The notes under the pieces were generated by a model that ran no database searches, was not told the origin of the DNA, and saw only the letters and a list, made by a program, of their open reading frames with translations. A DNA stretch of 64,000 nt from DATAGF01 sp963835685 (GTDB lineage Bacteria; Actinomycetota; Thermoleophilia; Miltoncostaeales; Miltoncostaeaceae). Shown one piece after another: positions 25,614-34,184 of this stretch. The stretch is from the NCBI GenBank assembly GCA_963835685.1, contig CAWIGI010000014.1:124001-188000 (forward strand), given 5' to 3'. Positions within the stretch are counted from its first letter, which is position 1. Every line of letters starts with the position of its first letter. Made by a program: the position numbers and the translations under genes.

Positions 25614-26229
25614 ACACCTCGTCCGGGGGCCGCTCGCCGTCGACCTCGCGCAGCAGGCCGCGGGAGCGGTAGTAGTCGATCAGCGGCGCGGTCTGCTCGT
25701 CGTAGACCGCCAGCCGGTTCCGCACGGTCTCGGGCTTGTCGTCGTCGCGCTGGTAGAGGTCGCACCGCCCGCCTCCGGCCGGGCACGGATCGCCCGGGTA
25801 CGGGTTGAAGACCTCGTGGAACGAGCGCCCGCAGCGGCGGCAGATCCACCGGCCGGCCATCCTGCGCACGAGCTCGTCGCGCGACACCGCGAGGGAGACG
25901 ACCGCGTCGAGCGGGAGCCCGAGCTCGGACAGCATGGCGTCGAGGGCGTCGGCCTGGGGCACCGAGCGCGGGAAGCCGTCGAGCAGGAAGCCCCCGCCAC
26001 CGGCCGCGGCGAGGCGGTCGCGGATCATGCCCACGACCACGGCGTCAGGCACCAGCTCGCCGGCGTCCATGTAGCGCTTGGCCTCGCGGCCGAGTCGGGT
26101 GCCCTCCGCCACGGCGGCGCGCAGGAGGTCGCCGGTCGCGAGGTGCAGCAGCCCGTACTCCTCGCGAAGGCGCTCGGCCTGGGTGCCCTTGCCGGCCCCG
26201 GGCGGCCCGAGCAGGACGAGGCGGGCTAT
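25576..26229 (-). CDS. adk: Adenylate kinase, no canonical start codon
   Basis: A nucleotide-balancing enzyme (ATP + AMP to 2 ADP) of about 217 residues. The P-loop GPPGAGKGTQ, the AMP site FLLDGFPRSVPQA and a zinc-type LID (CRRCGRSFHEVF ... DPCPAGGGRCD) are complete. The first standard start codon (GTG, 26112) would delete the P-loop. The frame before the P-loop reads IARLVLLGPP, with ATA at 26229 overlapping the secY stop; no ATG, GTG or TTG is available. Initiation at ATA or CTG, or a base error, must be assumed. A four-base overlap with secY implies coupling. Confidence 0.93.
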   Translation of the reverse strand: MARLVLLGPPGAGKGTQAERLREEYGLLHLATGDLLRAAVAEGTRLGREAKRYMDAGELVPDAVVVGMIRDRLAAAGGGGFLLDGFPRSVPQADALDAMLSELGLPLDAVVSLAVSRDELVRRMAGRWICRRCGRSFHEVFNPYPGDPCPAGGGRCDLYQRDDDKPETVRNRLAVYDEQTAPLIDYYRSRGLLREVDGERPPDEVYAQIVSHVPASA

Positions 26230-27488
26230 TTCAGGAACCCCTCGTACTGGCGCATCATGAGCTGCGCCTCCATCTGCCGCATCGTGTCGAGCGCCACGCC
26301 GACCACGATCAGGATCGACGTGCCCCCCAGCACCCCGAAGAAGGCGCTCGACTCGGGCAGGTAGCGGAAGACGATGTTCGGCAGCTCGGCGACGGCCGCC
26401 AGGTAGATCGCGCCGGGAAGGGTGAGCCGGGTGAGGACGCGGTCGAGGTAGACCGCCGTCGGCCGCCCGGGCCGCACCCCCGGTATGAAGCCCCCGTACT
26501 TCTTCAGGTTGTCGGCCTGCTCGACCGGGTTGAACTGCACCGCGGTGTAGAAGTACGTGAAGAGGATGATGAGCAGGGCCTCGAAGATGATGTAGTACCA
26601 GGACCCCGGGGCCAGGAAGTCGGACACCGACTCGAAGAAGGAGCCCCGCCCGCCCAGCTCGGCCAGCGTCGGCGGCAGGATCACGACCGACGAGGCGAAG
26701 ATCACCGGGATCACGCCCGCCATGTTCACGCGCAGCGGCATGTAGGTCGTGCCGCCCGAGGTCATCCGGCGCCCCACCACCCGCTTGGCGTACTGGATCG
26801 GGATGCGCCGCTGGCCCTCGTTGATGAACACGACGCCGACCACGACGGCGAGGGCGATCACGCCGATCAGCACTTGACTCACCGGAGGCAGCGACAGCCA
26901 GCCCTCAATAGCGTCGGGAACCGAGGCGACGATGCTGGCGAAGATCAGCAGCGAGATGCCGTTGCCGACCCCCCGCTGGGTGATGAGCTCGCCGAGCCAC
27001 ATCAGCAGCACCGTGCCCGCCGTCACGGTCAGGACGATCAGGTAGAAGTCGCTCGCGTTGAAGTCGGGCAGCGCGTCCTGGGAGCGGAAGTACAGGACGT
27101 AGGCGATGGACTGCAGGAACGCCAGCACGACCGTGAAGTAGCGCGTGTACTGGGTGATCTTCTGCTGGCCGCTCTCGCCCTCCTTCTGGAGCGCCTCGAG
27201 CCGCGGGACCACCACGGTCATCAGCTGCAGGATGATGCTCGCGGTGATGTAGGGCATGATCCCGAGCGCGAAGACCGCGAAGCGGGTGAGGGCGCCCCCC
27301 GCGAAGAGGTTGAGGAAGTCGAGCAGGCGGCTTCCGCGCTCGTCGATCGCGGTCTGGAGGGCGTCGAGGTCGACCCCCGGCACCGGCACGTAGGAGCCGA
27401 AGCGGTAGACGAGCAGGATGAAGGCCGTGAAGGCCAGCTTCTTGCGCAGGTCGGCCGAGCGGAGCGACGTGAGGATGGTCTTCAGCAC
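26226..27488 (-). CDS. secY: Protein translocase subunit SecY
   Basis: A 420-residue channel protein with ten membrane segments. The conserved signatures are VYRFGSYVPVPGVD near the start, GIMPYITASIILQL, and the late loop PDNLKK-type segment ADNLKKYGGFIPGVRPG. It is the export pore of the Sec machinery. Located after rplO in the spc operon, its usual place. Confidence 0.98.
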   Translation of the reverse strand: MLKTILTSLRSADLRKKLAFTAFILLVYRFGSYVPVPGVDLDALQTAIDERGSRLLDFLNLFAGGALTRFAVFALGIMPYITASIILQLMTVVVPRLEALQKEGESGQQKITQYTRYFTVVLAFLQSIAYVLYFRSQDALPDFNASDFYLIVLTVTAGTVLLMWLGELITQRGVGNGISLLIFASIVASVPDAIEGWLSLPPVSQVLIGVIALAVVVGVVFINEGQRRIPIQYAKRVVGRRMTSGGTTYMPLRVNMAGVIPVIFASSVVILPPTLAELGGRGSFFESVSDFLAPGSWYYIIFEALLIILFTYFYTAVQFNPVEQADNLKKYGGFIPGVRPGRPTAVYLDRVLTRLTLPGAIYLAAVAELPNIVFRYLPESSAFFGVLGGTSILIVVGVALDTMRQMEAQLMMRQYEGFLK

Positions 27489-27500
27489 CAGCCGCCCCCG

Positions 27501-28043
27501 CTACCCGTCGCCGTCGCTCGCCCCGATGAGCTCCACGGTCCCGCCGGCCGCCTCGATCTTCGCGCGGGCGGCCGCGGAGGCCGCGTGCACCCGGACCGTC
27601 AGGGCCCGGTCGATGTCGCCGCCGGCCAGCAGCTTGACCGGCCAGCCCCGGTTGGCGTTGTTCTTCACCAGGCCGCGCTCGGCCAGGGCCGCGGGGTCAA
27701 CGGTCGTCCCGGCCTCGAAGACCGCCAGCCGCCCGACGTTGACCGGGACCGCGTGGGTCCGGAACGGCCCCATCGGCATCGACATCTTGCGGTTGGAGCC
27801 GCGCAGCTTGCCCTGCTGCATGTAGATCGGCATCTGGCCGCCCTGGAAGCCGACGCGCACGCCGCCGCCCGAGCGGGCGCCGAGGCCCTTCTGGCCGCGG
27901 CCGGCGGTCTTGCCATGGCCCGAGCCGATCCCGCGGCCGACGCGCTTGCGCGCCCGCTTGGCCCCCGGGCGCGGGGACAGCCGGTCGAGGCGGACGTCCT
28001 CGGGCGCCGTCTCGGGGATCTCGGGGGTGTCGCGATCGGTCAT
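27501..28043 (-). CDS. rplO: 50S ribosomal protein L15
   Basis: A 180-residue protein, longer than typical (about 145) because of an acidic N-terminal stretch (TDRDTPEIPETAPEDVRLDR) before the conserved LSPRPGAKRARKRVGRGIGSG block. The C-terminal domain ends with GGTVELIGASDG. Its ATG overlaps the rpmD stop by 4 bp. Confidence 0.96.
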   Translation of the reverse strand: MTDRDTPEIPETAPEDVRLDRLSPRPGAKRARKRVGRGIGSGHGKTAGRGQKGLGARSGGGVRVGFQGGQMPIYMQQGKLRGSNRKMSMPMGPFRTHAVPVNVGRLAVFEAGTTVDPAALAERGLVKNNANRGWPVKLLAGGDIDRALTVRVHAASAAARAKIEAAGGTVELIGASDGDG

Positions 28044-28222
28044 TCGGCCACGGGCTCCACTCTGACGAGGCGGGCGACGAGGCGCAGCATCCCCTGGAGC
28101 TGCGGCGAGTCCTCGTGCTCCACAGTCTGACCGATCCTGCGCAGGCCGAGGGCGCGGAGGGTTCCGCGGTGGCGCGGCTGGGTGCCGATCGGCGACCGCA
28201 CCTGGGTGATGCGGAGCCTCAC
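28040..28222 (-). CDS. rpmD: 50S ribosomal protein L30
   Basis: A 60-residue protein with the family core LRITQVRSPIGTQPRHRGTLRALGL and QTVEHEDSPQLQGML. Start and stop overlap rpsE and rplO by 4 bp each. Confidence 0.96.
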   Translation of the reverse strand: MRLRITQVRSPIGTQPRHRGTLRALGLRRIGQTVEHEDSPQLQGMLRLVARLVRVEPVAE

Positions 28223-28800
28223 TCGCCGTCCCCGCCGGCCGCGCCGACGGCCTCCGTCGCCCGCGCGCCGGAGCCGGCGGGGATGCCGAGGACCTCGGCC
28301 ACGGTCTTGTCGCGCAGCGCGGCGACCTCCTCGGGACGGCGCAGCGACTTCAGCCCGGCAACCGTCGCCGCGACCAGGTTGACCGGGTTGCTGGTGCCGA
28401 GCGACTTGCTGAGGATGTCGCGGATCCCCGCCAGCTCGAGCACGGCGCGCACGCCGCCGCCGGCGATGACGCCGGTGCCCTCCGAGGCCGGCTTCAGCAG
28501 GACCTTGCCCGCGCCGGAGCGGCCGGTCACCTGGTGGGTGATCGTGGTGCGGTACTTGGGCACCCGGAAGAGGTTCTTCTTGGCGTCCTCGACGGCCTTC
28601 TGGATGGCGACGGGGACCTCCTTGGCCTTCCCGTGGCCGACGCCGACGGTGTCGACCTCGTTGCCCACGACCACGAGGGCGGAGAAGGAGAAGCGCCGCC
28701 CGCCCTTCACGACCTTCGCGACGCGGTTGACCTGGACGACCCGCTCGTTGAGCTCGAGCCCCTCCGGGTTGATCTTGCTCCCATGGCGTGTCTCGGCCAC
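28219..28800 (-). CDS. rpsE: 30S ribosomal protein S5
   Basis: A 193-residue protein near the decoding centre. It contains the double-stranded-RNA-binding-like domain (ERVVQVNRVAKVVKGGRRFS) and the GGGVRAVLELAGIRDILSKS C-terminal domain. It carries a slightly extended acidic tail. Confidence 0.98.
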   Translation of the reverse strand: MAETRHGSKINPEGLELNERVVQVNRVAKVVKGGRRFSFSALVVVGNEVDTVGVGHGKAKEVPVAIQKAVEDAKKNLFRVPKYRTTITHQVTGRSGAGKVLLKPASEGTGVIAGGGVRAVLELAGIRDILSKSLGTSNPVNLVAATVAGLKSLRRPEEVAALRDKTVAEVLGIPAGSGARATEAVGAAGGDGE

Positions 28801-28820
28801 GCGCTCCCGCCTTCCCTGGA

Positions 28821-29171
28821 CTAGAACTCGAGCCCGCCCTCGCGGGCTCCGTCGGCGAGCGTCTTCACCCGCCCGTGGTACTTGTAGCCGCCGCGGTCGA
28901 AGACGACCCGGCCCACCCCGGCCTCCTTCGCGCGCTCGGCGAGCAGCTTGCCGACCTCGCCGGCCGCCGCGGCCTTGGACAGCCCGCGCAGCGCCGCCTC
29001 GTGCGACCCGGCCGCCGCGAGGGTGTGCCCCCGCTCGTCGTCGATGAGCTGGGCGTAGATGCGCTTGTTGGAGCGGGCCACGGACAGGCGCGGCCGCTCG
29101 GCGGTGCCCGAGATCTTGCCGCGGACCCTGCGGTGGCGGCGCGCGCGCGACTGGACGGTGGTCAGGCTCAC
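28821..29171 (-). CDS. rplR: 50S ribosomal protein L18
   Basis: A 116-residue 5S-rRNA-binding protein. RHRRVRGKISGTAERPRLSV and the ending VVFDRGGYKYHGRVKTLADG are diagnostic. The start overlaps the rplF stop by 4 bp. Confidence 0.98.
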   Translation of the reverse strand: MSLTTVQSRARRHRRVRGKISGTAERPRLSVARSNKRIYAQLIDDERGHTLAAAGSHEAALRGLSKAAAAGEVGKLLAERAKEAGVGRVVFDRGGYKYHGRVKTLADGAREGGLEF

Positions 29172-29701
29172 GCCCGCTTCCCGACCTTGCGCCGGACGAC
29201 CTCGCCGGCGTACCGGATGCCCTTGCCCTTGTACGGCTCGGGCGGCCGCACGGCGCGGATCTGCGCCGCGATCTCGCCGACGGCCTGCTTGTCGATGCCG
29301 CGCACGACGACCTGGGTCGGCGCCGGCACCTCGAAGCTGATCCCCTCGGGCGGGTCGATGGTCACGGTGTGCGAGAACCCGACCGAGAGCTCGAGGGTCT
29401 GGCCCCGCAGCGCCGCGCGGTAGCCGACGCCGACGATCTGGAGCTGGCGCTCGAAGCCGTCCGTGACCCCCGCGACCATGTTCGCGACCAGGGACCGGGA
29501 GAGCCCGTGCAGGGCGCGGTGCGGCCCGCGATCGGTCGGGCGGGTCACGACGAGGGCCCCGTCCTGCTCGGCGATCCGGATCGGCTCGACCACGGTGTGG
29601 CGCAGCTCGCCCTTGGGCCCGGTCACGACGACCCTCTGGCCCGAGATGTCCACCGTCACCCCGTCGGGGATCGGGATCGGCGCGCGTCCGATGCGGCTCA
29701 T
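29168..29701 (-). CDS. rplF: 50S ribosomal protein L6
   Basis: A 177-residue protein of two repeated domains near the factor-binding site. It starts MSRIGRAPIPIPDGVTVDIS and ends PPEPYKGKGIRYAGEVVRRK, the standard L6 signature. Confidence 0.98.
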   Translation of the reverse strand: MSRIGRAPIPIPDGVTVDISGQRVVVTGPKGELRHTVVEPIRIAEQDGALVVTRPTDRGPHRALHGLSRSLVANMVAGVTDGFERQLQIVGVGYRAALRGQTLELSVGFSHTVTIDPPEGISFEVPAPTQVVVRGIDKQAVGEIAAQIRAVRPPEPYKGKGIRYAGEVVRRKVGKRA

Positions 29702-29717
29702 GCGGCCCGGGACCTCC

Positions 29718-30113
29718 TCACCACACCGAGCAGAGGACCTCGCCGCCGATGCCGCGGCGGCGGGCCTCGTGTCCCGTGATGATGCCCTGGGAGGTCGAGA
29801 TGACGGCGATGCCCATGCCGCCGAGAACGCGCGGGATCGACGTCCGGTCGACGTAGACGCGGCGCCCCGGCTTCGAGACCCGCTGAAGGCCGCTGATGAC
29901 CCGGCGCCGGTCGCGGTCGTACTTCAGCCGCACCACCAGCTCCGTCCCCACCTCGGCCTGCCGCAGCTCGTAGTCGCTGATGTAGCCCTCGTCCTTGAGC
30001 ACGCGGGCGACCTCGGCCTTCATCCTGCTGCCGGGCATCTCGACGGTGTCGTGGAGGGCCATGTTGGCGTTGCGGACCCGCGTCAGCATGTCGGCGATGG
30101 GGTCGGTCAGCAT
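29718..30113 (-). CDS. rpsH: 30S ribosomal protein S8
   Basis: A 131-residue primary binder of 16S rRNA helix 21. It begins MLTDPIADMLTRVRNANMA and ends with the STSQGIITGHEARRRGIGGE block. S8 represses the spc operon in Escherichia coli; element B just upstream of rpsN might be relevant, but that is speculation. Confidence 0.98.
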   Translation of the reverse strand: MLTDPIADMLTRVRNANMALHDTVEMPGSRMKAEVARVLKDEGYISDYELRQAEVGTELVVRLKYDRDRRRVISGLQRVSKPGRRVYVDRTSIPRVLGGMGIAVISTSQGIITGHEARRRGIGGEVLCSVW

Positions 30114-30126
30114 GGGCTCGGCCCCC

Positions 30127-30312
30127 TTACCAGCTGCTCTTGGTCATGCCGGGGATGACGCCGGCGTGGGCCGACTCGCGCAGGCAGATGCGGCACAGCC
30201 CGAACTTGCGGAAGACCGCCCGGGGGCGGCCGCAGGAGTGACAGCGGCTGTACTGCTGCGTCTTGTACTTCGGCGTCCGTGACGCCTTCACCCGAAGGCT
30301 GGTCTTGGCCAC
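30127..30312 (-). CDS. rpsN: 30S ribosomal protein S14, zinc type
   Basis: A 61-residue short (Z-type) S14 with two CxxC pairs (CHSCGRP and CRICLRE) that bind zinc. It starts with GTG at 30312 after AGGAGGAGC, a strong ribosome site located right at the end of element B. Being the only S14 seen, it is presumably the housekeeping copy. Confidence 0.97.
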   Translation of the reverse strand: MAKTSLRVKASRTPKYKTQQYSRCHSCGRPRAVFRKFGLCRICLRESAHAGVIPGMTKSSW

Positions 30313-30322
30313 GCTCCTCCTC

Positions 30323-30483
30323 AGTGTCCCGCGGCGCGGGCTCGCTTTGCATTTCCCGAGCGAATCGCCCGCGAGGCAAGGACGCAGGGGAGGTCAATGG
30401 TAGGACCATTGGCCGACCCGAGGACGCAGCATCGCGATGCGATGCAGCCGGGAAATGCCTGCGTGTCCGCGCCGTGGGGCACT
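30323..30483. repeat. Structured inverted-repeat element, copy B
   Basis: The second copy fills the whole gap between the rplE stop and rpsN. Outer arms AGTGTCCCGCGGCGCGG (30323-30339) and CCGCGCCGTGGGGCACT (30467-30483) pair over 17 positions with two G-T wobbles. Inner arms GCATTTCCCG (30349-30358) and CGGGAAATGC (30449-30458) are identical to copy A. The central hairpin GGTCAATGGT-AGG-ACCATTGGCC (30392-30414) has a wholly different sequence from A but stays paired. The small hairpin is GCATCGC-GAT-GCGATGC. Blocks GCGAGGCAAGGACGCAG and CGAGGACGC are shared with A. It is transcribed within the spc operon. Confidence 0.85.
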
Positions 30484-31161
30484 CTATCTCCGGCCGCGCC
30501 CGCGGCCGTACTTGCGCTGCTTGCGGCGCGCGCGGGCGGCCCGCTCCTCGGCCGTGTAGCCCTCGGCCCGGAACGGGAGCCCGAGGTGCCCGAGAAGCGC
30601 CCGGCCCTCCTGGTCGGTGCGCGCCGTGGTGGTGATGGTCACGTTGAGCCCGCGCGACTGGTCGATGCGGTCGTAGTCGATCTCGGGGAAGATCGTCTGC
30701 TCGCGAAGGCCGAGGGTGTAGTTGCCGCGGCCGTCGAACCCGTCCGGGTTGATGCCGCGGAAGTCGCGGATCCGCGGGAGCGCGACCGACGTGAGGCGGT
30801 CGAGGAACTCCCACATGCGGTTGCCGCGGAGGGTCACCTTGCAGCCGATGGCCATGCCCTCGCGCAGCTTGAACTGGGCGATCGACTTGCGCGCCCGGGT
30901 GATGTGCGGCCGCTGCCCGGCGATGACGCCGAGCTGATCCATGGCGTCGTCGAGCGCCTTGCTGTTGGTCTTGGCGTCGCCGACGCCCATCGACAGGGTG
31001 ATCTTCTCCAGCCTCGGGTGCTCCATCGGCGAGCGGTAGGCGAACTCCTCCTGCAGCCGCGGGCGGATCTCCTGCTCGTACATGAGCCGCAGCCTGGCCG
31101 GGGGGACCGGCGGCGCCGCCGGCGCCTCGGGCTCCGCGACCTGCGTCGTCTCGTCGGCCAT
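30484..31161 (-). CDS. rplE: 50S ribosomal protein L5
   Basis: A 225-residue 5S-rRNA-binding protein. The core runs from YEQEIRPRLQEEF to GRALLGHLGLPF. There is an extra acidic/proline N-terminal stretch of about 24 residues and a basic C-terminal tail (RARRKQRKYGRGRGRR). Its ATG overlaps the rplX stop (TGATG). Element B follows directly after its stop codon. Confidence 0.97.
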   Translation of the reverse strand: MADETTQVAEPEAPAAPPVPPARLRLMYEQEIRPRLQEEFAYRSPMEHPRLEKITLSMGVGDAKTNSKALDDAMDQLGVIAGQRPHITRARKSIAQFKLREGMAIGCKVTLRGNRMWEFLDRLTSVALPRIRDFRGINPDGFDGRGNYTLGLREQTIFPEIDYDRIDQSRGLNVTITTTARTDQEGRALLGHLGLPFRAEGYTAEERAARARRKQRKYGRGRGRR

Positions 31162-31475
31162 CAGTCCAGCACCTCTCCGGAGCGGACGGCCACGCGCACG
31201 CGCTCGCCGTCCTTGACCTCGATCCTCACGCGGGTGGGGCGGTCGTCCTTCGGGTCGATCAGCGCGACGTTCGACCAGTGGATCGGCGCCGGCTTCTCGA
31301 TCACCCCGCCCGGCTCGTTGGGCGGGCGCGGCTTGGTGTGCCGCTTGACGATGTTGAGCCCCTCCACGAGCACGCGCTGCCGCGTCGGGTGGACCTCCAT
31401 GACGAGCCCGCTCTTGCCCTTGTCCTTGCCGGAGATGCAGACGACCCGGTCGCCCTTGCGGATGCGGGCGGGCAT
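31161..31475 (-). CDS. rplX: 50S ribosomal protein L24
   Basis: A 104-residue assembly initiator. KOW motif IRKGDRVVCISGKDKGKSG at the N-terminus, then VEGLNIVKRHTKP, as in all bacterial L24. Confidence 0.98.
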   Translation of the reverse strand: MPARIRKGDRVVCISGKDKGKSGLVMEVHPTRQRVLVEGLNIVKRHTKPRPPNEPGGVIEKPAPIHWSNVALIDPKDDRPTRVRIEVKDGERVRVAVRSGEVLD

Positions 31476-31477
31476 GC

Positions 31478-31846
31478 CTAGAGAACCTCCGGCGCGAGGC
31501 TGACGATCTTCATGAAGTTCTTCTCGCGCAGCTCGCGGGCCACGGGGCCGAAGATGCGGGTGCCGCGCGGGTTCTGGGCGTTGTCGATGATGACGGCCGC
31601 GTTCTCGTCGAAGGCGATGAACGTGCCGTCGTCGCGGCCGTGCTCCTTGCGGGTGCGCACGACCACGGCGCGGACGACGTCGCCCTTCTTGATGGCGCCG
31701 TTCGGCACGGCCTGCTTCACGGTGCCCACGATCACGTCGCCCACGGACGCGTAGCGGCGGCGGGATCCCCCCACGATGCGGATGCAGAGGATCTCGCGGG
31801 CGCCGGTGTTGTCCGCCACCCGGAGGCGTGACTCGACCTGGACCAT
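31478..31846 (-). CDS. rplN: 50S ribosomal protein L14
   Basis: A 122-residue interface protein. MVQVESRLRVADNTGAREIL, the AVVVRTRKEHGRDDGTFIAF block and RIFGPVARELRE identify it. Confidence 0.98.
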   Translation of the reverse strand: MVQVESRLRVADNTGAREILCIRIVGGSRRRYASVGDVIVGTVKQAVPNGAIKKGDVVRAVVVRTRKEHGRDDGTFIAFDENAAVIIDNAQNPRGTRIFGPVARELREKNFMKIVSLAPEVL

Positions 31847-31853
31847 CGCGTCC

Positions 31854-32135
31854 TCAGCGGGCCTTCTCGAGGATCTCGACCAGGCGCCAGCGCTTCTGGC
31901 GCGACAGCGGGCGGCACTCGACGATGCGCACCACGTCGCCCTCGGAGGCCTCGTTGCGCTCGTCGTGGGCGTGCAGCTTCGACGAGCGGCGCACGGTCTT
32001 CTGGTAGACCGGGTGCGGCCGGGCCGTCTCGAGCAGCACGGTGATGGTCTTGTCGCGGGCGGCCGACACCACGATCCCCTGGCGGGACTTGCGCCGGGCG
32101 ACCGACTCCTGCGGGGTCCTCGACGCCGCGGTCAT
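31854..32135 (-). CDS. rpsQ: 30S ribosomal protein S17
   Basis: A 93-residue OB-fold 16S-binding protein with RQGIVVSAARDKTITVLLET and HDERNEASEGDVVRIVECRP. The start overlaps the rpmC stop by 4 bp. Confidence 0.98.
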   Translation of the reverse strand: MTAASRTPQESVARRKSRQGIVVSAARDKTITVLLETARPHPVYQKTVRRSSKLHAHDERNEASEGDVVRIVECRPLSRQKRWRLVEILEKAR

Positions 32136-32326
32136 GCCGCGCGCTCCCGCTCGCGGGCGACGGTCAGCAGCCGCGCGATCTCGCGCCGGCGCGCCGACAG
32201 CTCCGAGACGCGCTCGAGCGCGCCCGACGCGTGCTGGAAGCGCAGGTTGAAGTACGCCTCGCGGGCCTCGGCCAGCGCGCGCTCGAGCTCGTCGTCGGAC
32301 AGGTCCCTGATCTCCTTGGCCTTCAC
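32132..32326 (-). CDS. rpmC: 50S ribosomal protein L29
   Basis: A 64-residue two-helix protein at the tunnel exit: KAKEIRDLSDDELERALAEA, then LRFQHASGALE. GTG start at 32326, 4 bp after the rplP stop. Confidence 0.97.
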   Translation of the reverse strand: MKAKEIRDLSDDELERALAEAREAYFNLRFQHASGALERVSELSARRREIARLLTVARERERAA

Positions 32327-32330
32327 GTCG

Positions 32331-32740
32331 TCAGCCGTCGCGGGTCACGAACTTGCAGCGGATCGGGAGCTTGTTGGCCGCGAGGCGCATGGCGTCGCGC
32401 GCCAGCGGCTCGGGGACCCCCGACAGCTCGAACATCACCTTGCCCGGCTTCACGACCGCCACCCACGTCTCGGGCGAGCCCTTGCCGGAGCCCATGCGGG
32501 TCTCGGCCGGCTTCTTGGTCACGGGCAGCTGAGGGAAGAGGTTGATCCAGACCTTGCCGCCGCGCTTGATGTGCCGGGTCATCGCGATACGGGCCGCCTC
32601 GATCTGACGGTTCGTGATCCAGGCCGGCTCGAGGGCCTTGAGCCCGTACTCGCCGAAGTGGACCTCCAGGTGACCCTTGGCCAGGCCCCGGCGGCGGCCC
32701 CGGTGGCTCTTGCGGTACTTGGTGCGCTTGGGCATCAGCA

Positions 32741-32741
<1 letters not shown>
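32331..32741 (-). CDS. rplP: 50S ribosomal protein L16
   Basis: A 136-residue protein near the peptidyl-transferase centre. The standard start MLMPKRTKYRKSHRGRRRG fixes ATG 32741, which overlaps the rpsC stop (TGATG). WINLFPQLPVTKKPAETRMG follows. The longer open frame upstream is not L16. Confidence 0.98.
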
Positions 32742-33532
<791 letters not shown>

Positions 33533-33534
33533 GC

Positions 33535-33903
33535 CTACTCGCTCTCCGTCTCGGCCAGGCCGATCGTGATGTGGCAGGTGCGCTTGTGGATGCTCGTCGC
33601 GCGGCCCATGGCCCGGGGACGGTAGCGCTTGATCGTCGGCCCCACGTCCACCGTCACGCGCGCGAGCACGAGGTCGCGCGGGTCGAGGCCGTGGTTGTGG
33701 TCGGCGTTGGCGATGGCCGACTGCAGCACCTTGCGCACCGGGACGGCGGCCGCGCGGGTGCTGTAGGCCAGGATCGCCTGCGCGTCGGCGACGGGCTTGC
33801 CGCGCACGAGGTCGGCCACCAGCCGTGCCTTGCGCGCGGAGGTGCGGACGTAGCGCGCCGTCGCCTGGACGGTCCGTGGCGTCTGGGGGGCGTCGGTGCT
33901 CAT
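33535..33903 (-). CDS. rplV: 50S ribosomal protein L22
   Basis: A 122-residue tunnel protein: TARYVRTSARKARLVADLVR, then RYRPRAMGRATSIHKRTCHI. ATG 33903 overlaps the rpsS stop by 4 bp. Confidence 0.98.
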   Translation of the reverse strand: MSTDAPQTPRTVQATARYVRTSARKARLVADLVRGKPVADAQAILAYSTRAAAVPVRKVLQSAIANADHNHGLDPRDLVLARVTVDVGPTIKRYRPRAMGRATSIHKRTCHITIGLAETESE

Positions 33904-34184
33904 CGGCGGATGGTGGCGGTGCGGTCGGAGCCGGCGTGGCCGCGATAGGTGCGCGTGGGCGCGAACTCGCCCAGCTTGTGGCCCACCATGCTCTCGCTGA
34001 TGAACACGGGCACGTGCCTGCGGCCGTCGTGGATCGCGATCGTGTGGCCGACCATCTCGGGGAAGACCGTGGAGGAGCGCGACCAGGTGCGAACGATCCG
34101 CTTCTCGTTGGCGGCGTTCATCTCCTCGATCTGCTTGAGGAGCTTGGGGTCGACGAACGGACCCTTCTTGAGCGAGCGGCCCAC
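33900..34184 (-). CDS. rpsS: 30S ribosomal protein S19
   Basis: A 94-residue head protein starting MGRSLKKGPFVDPKLLKQIE, with TWSRSSTVFPEMVGHTIAIH and KLGEFAPTRTYRGHAG. Adjacent to rplB without a gap. Confidence 0.98.
   Translation of the reverse strand: MGRSLKKGPFVDPKLLKQIEEMNAANEKRIVRTWSRSSTVFPEMVGHTIAIHDGRRHVPVFISESMVGHKLGEFAPTRTYRGHAGSDRTATIRR

Noticed and set aside
26874..28130. A plus-strand frame of 418 codons across secY and rplO
   Set aside because: Shadow of the ribosomal genes on the other strand, with reversed codon bias.
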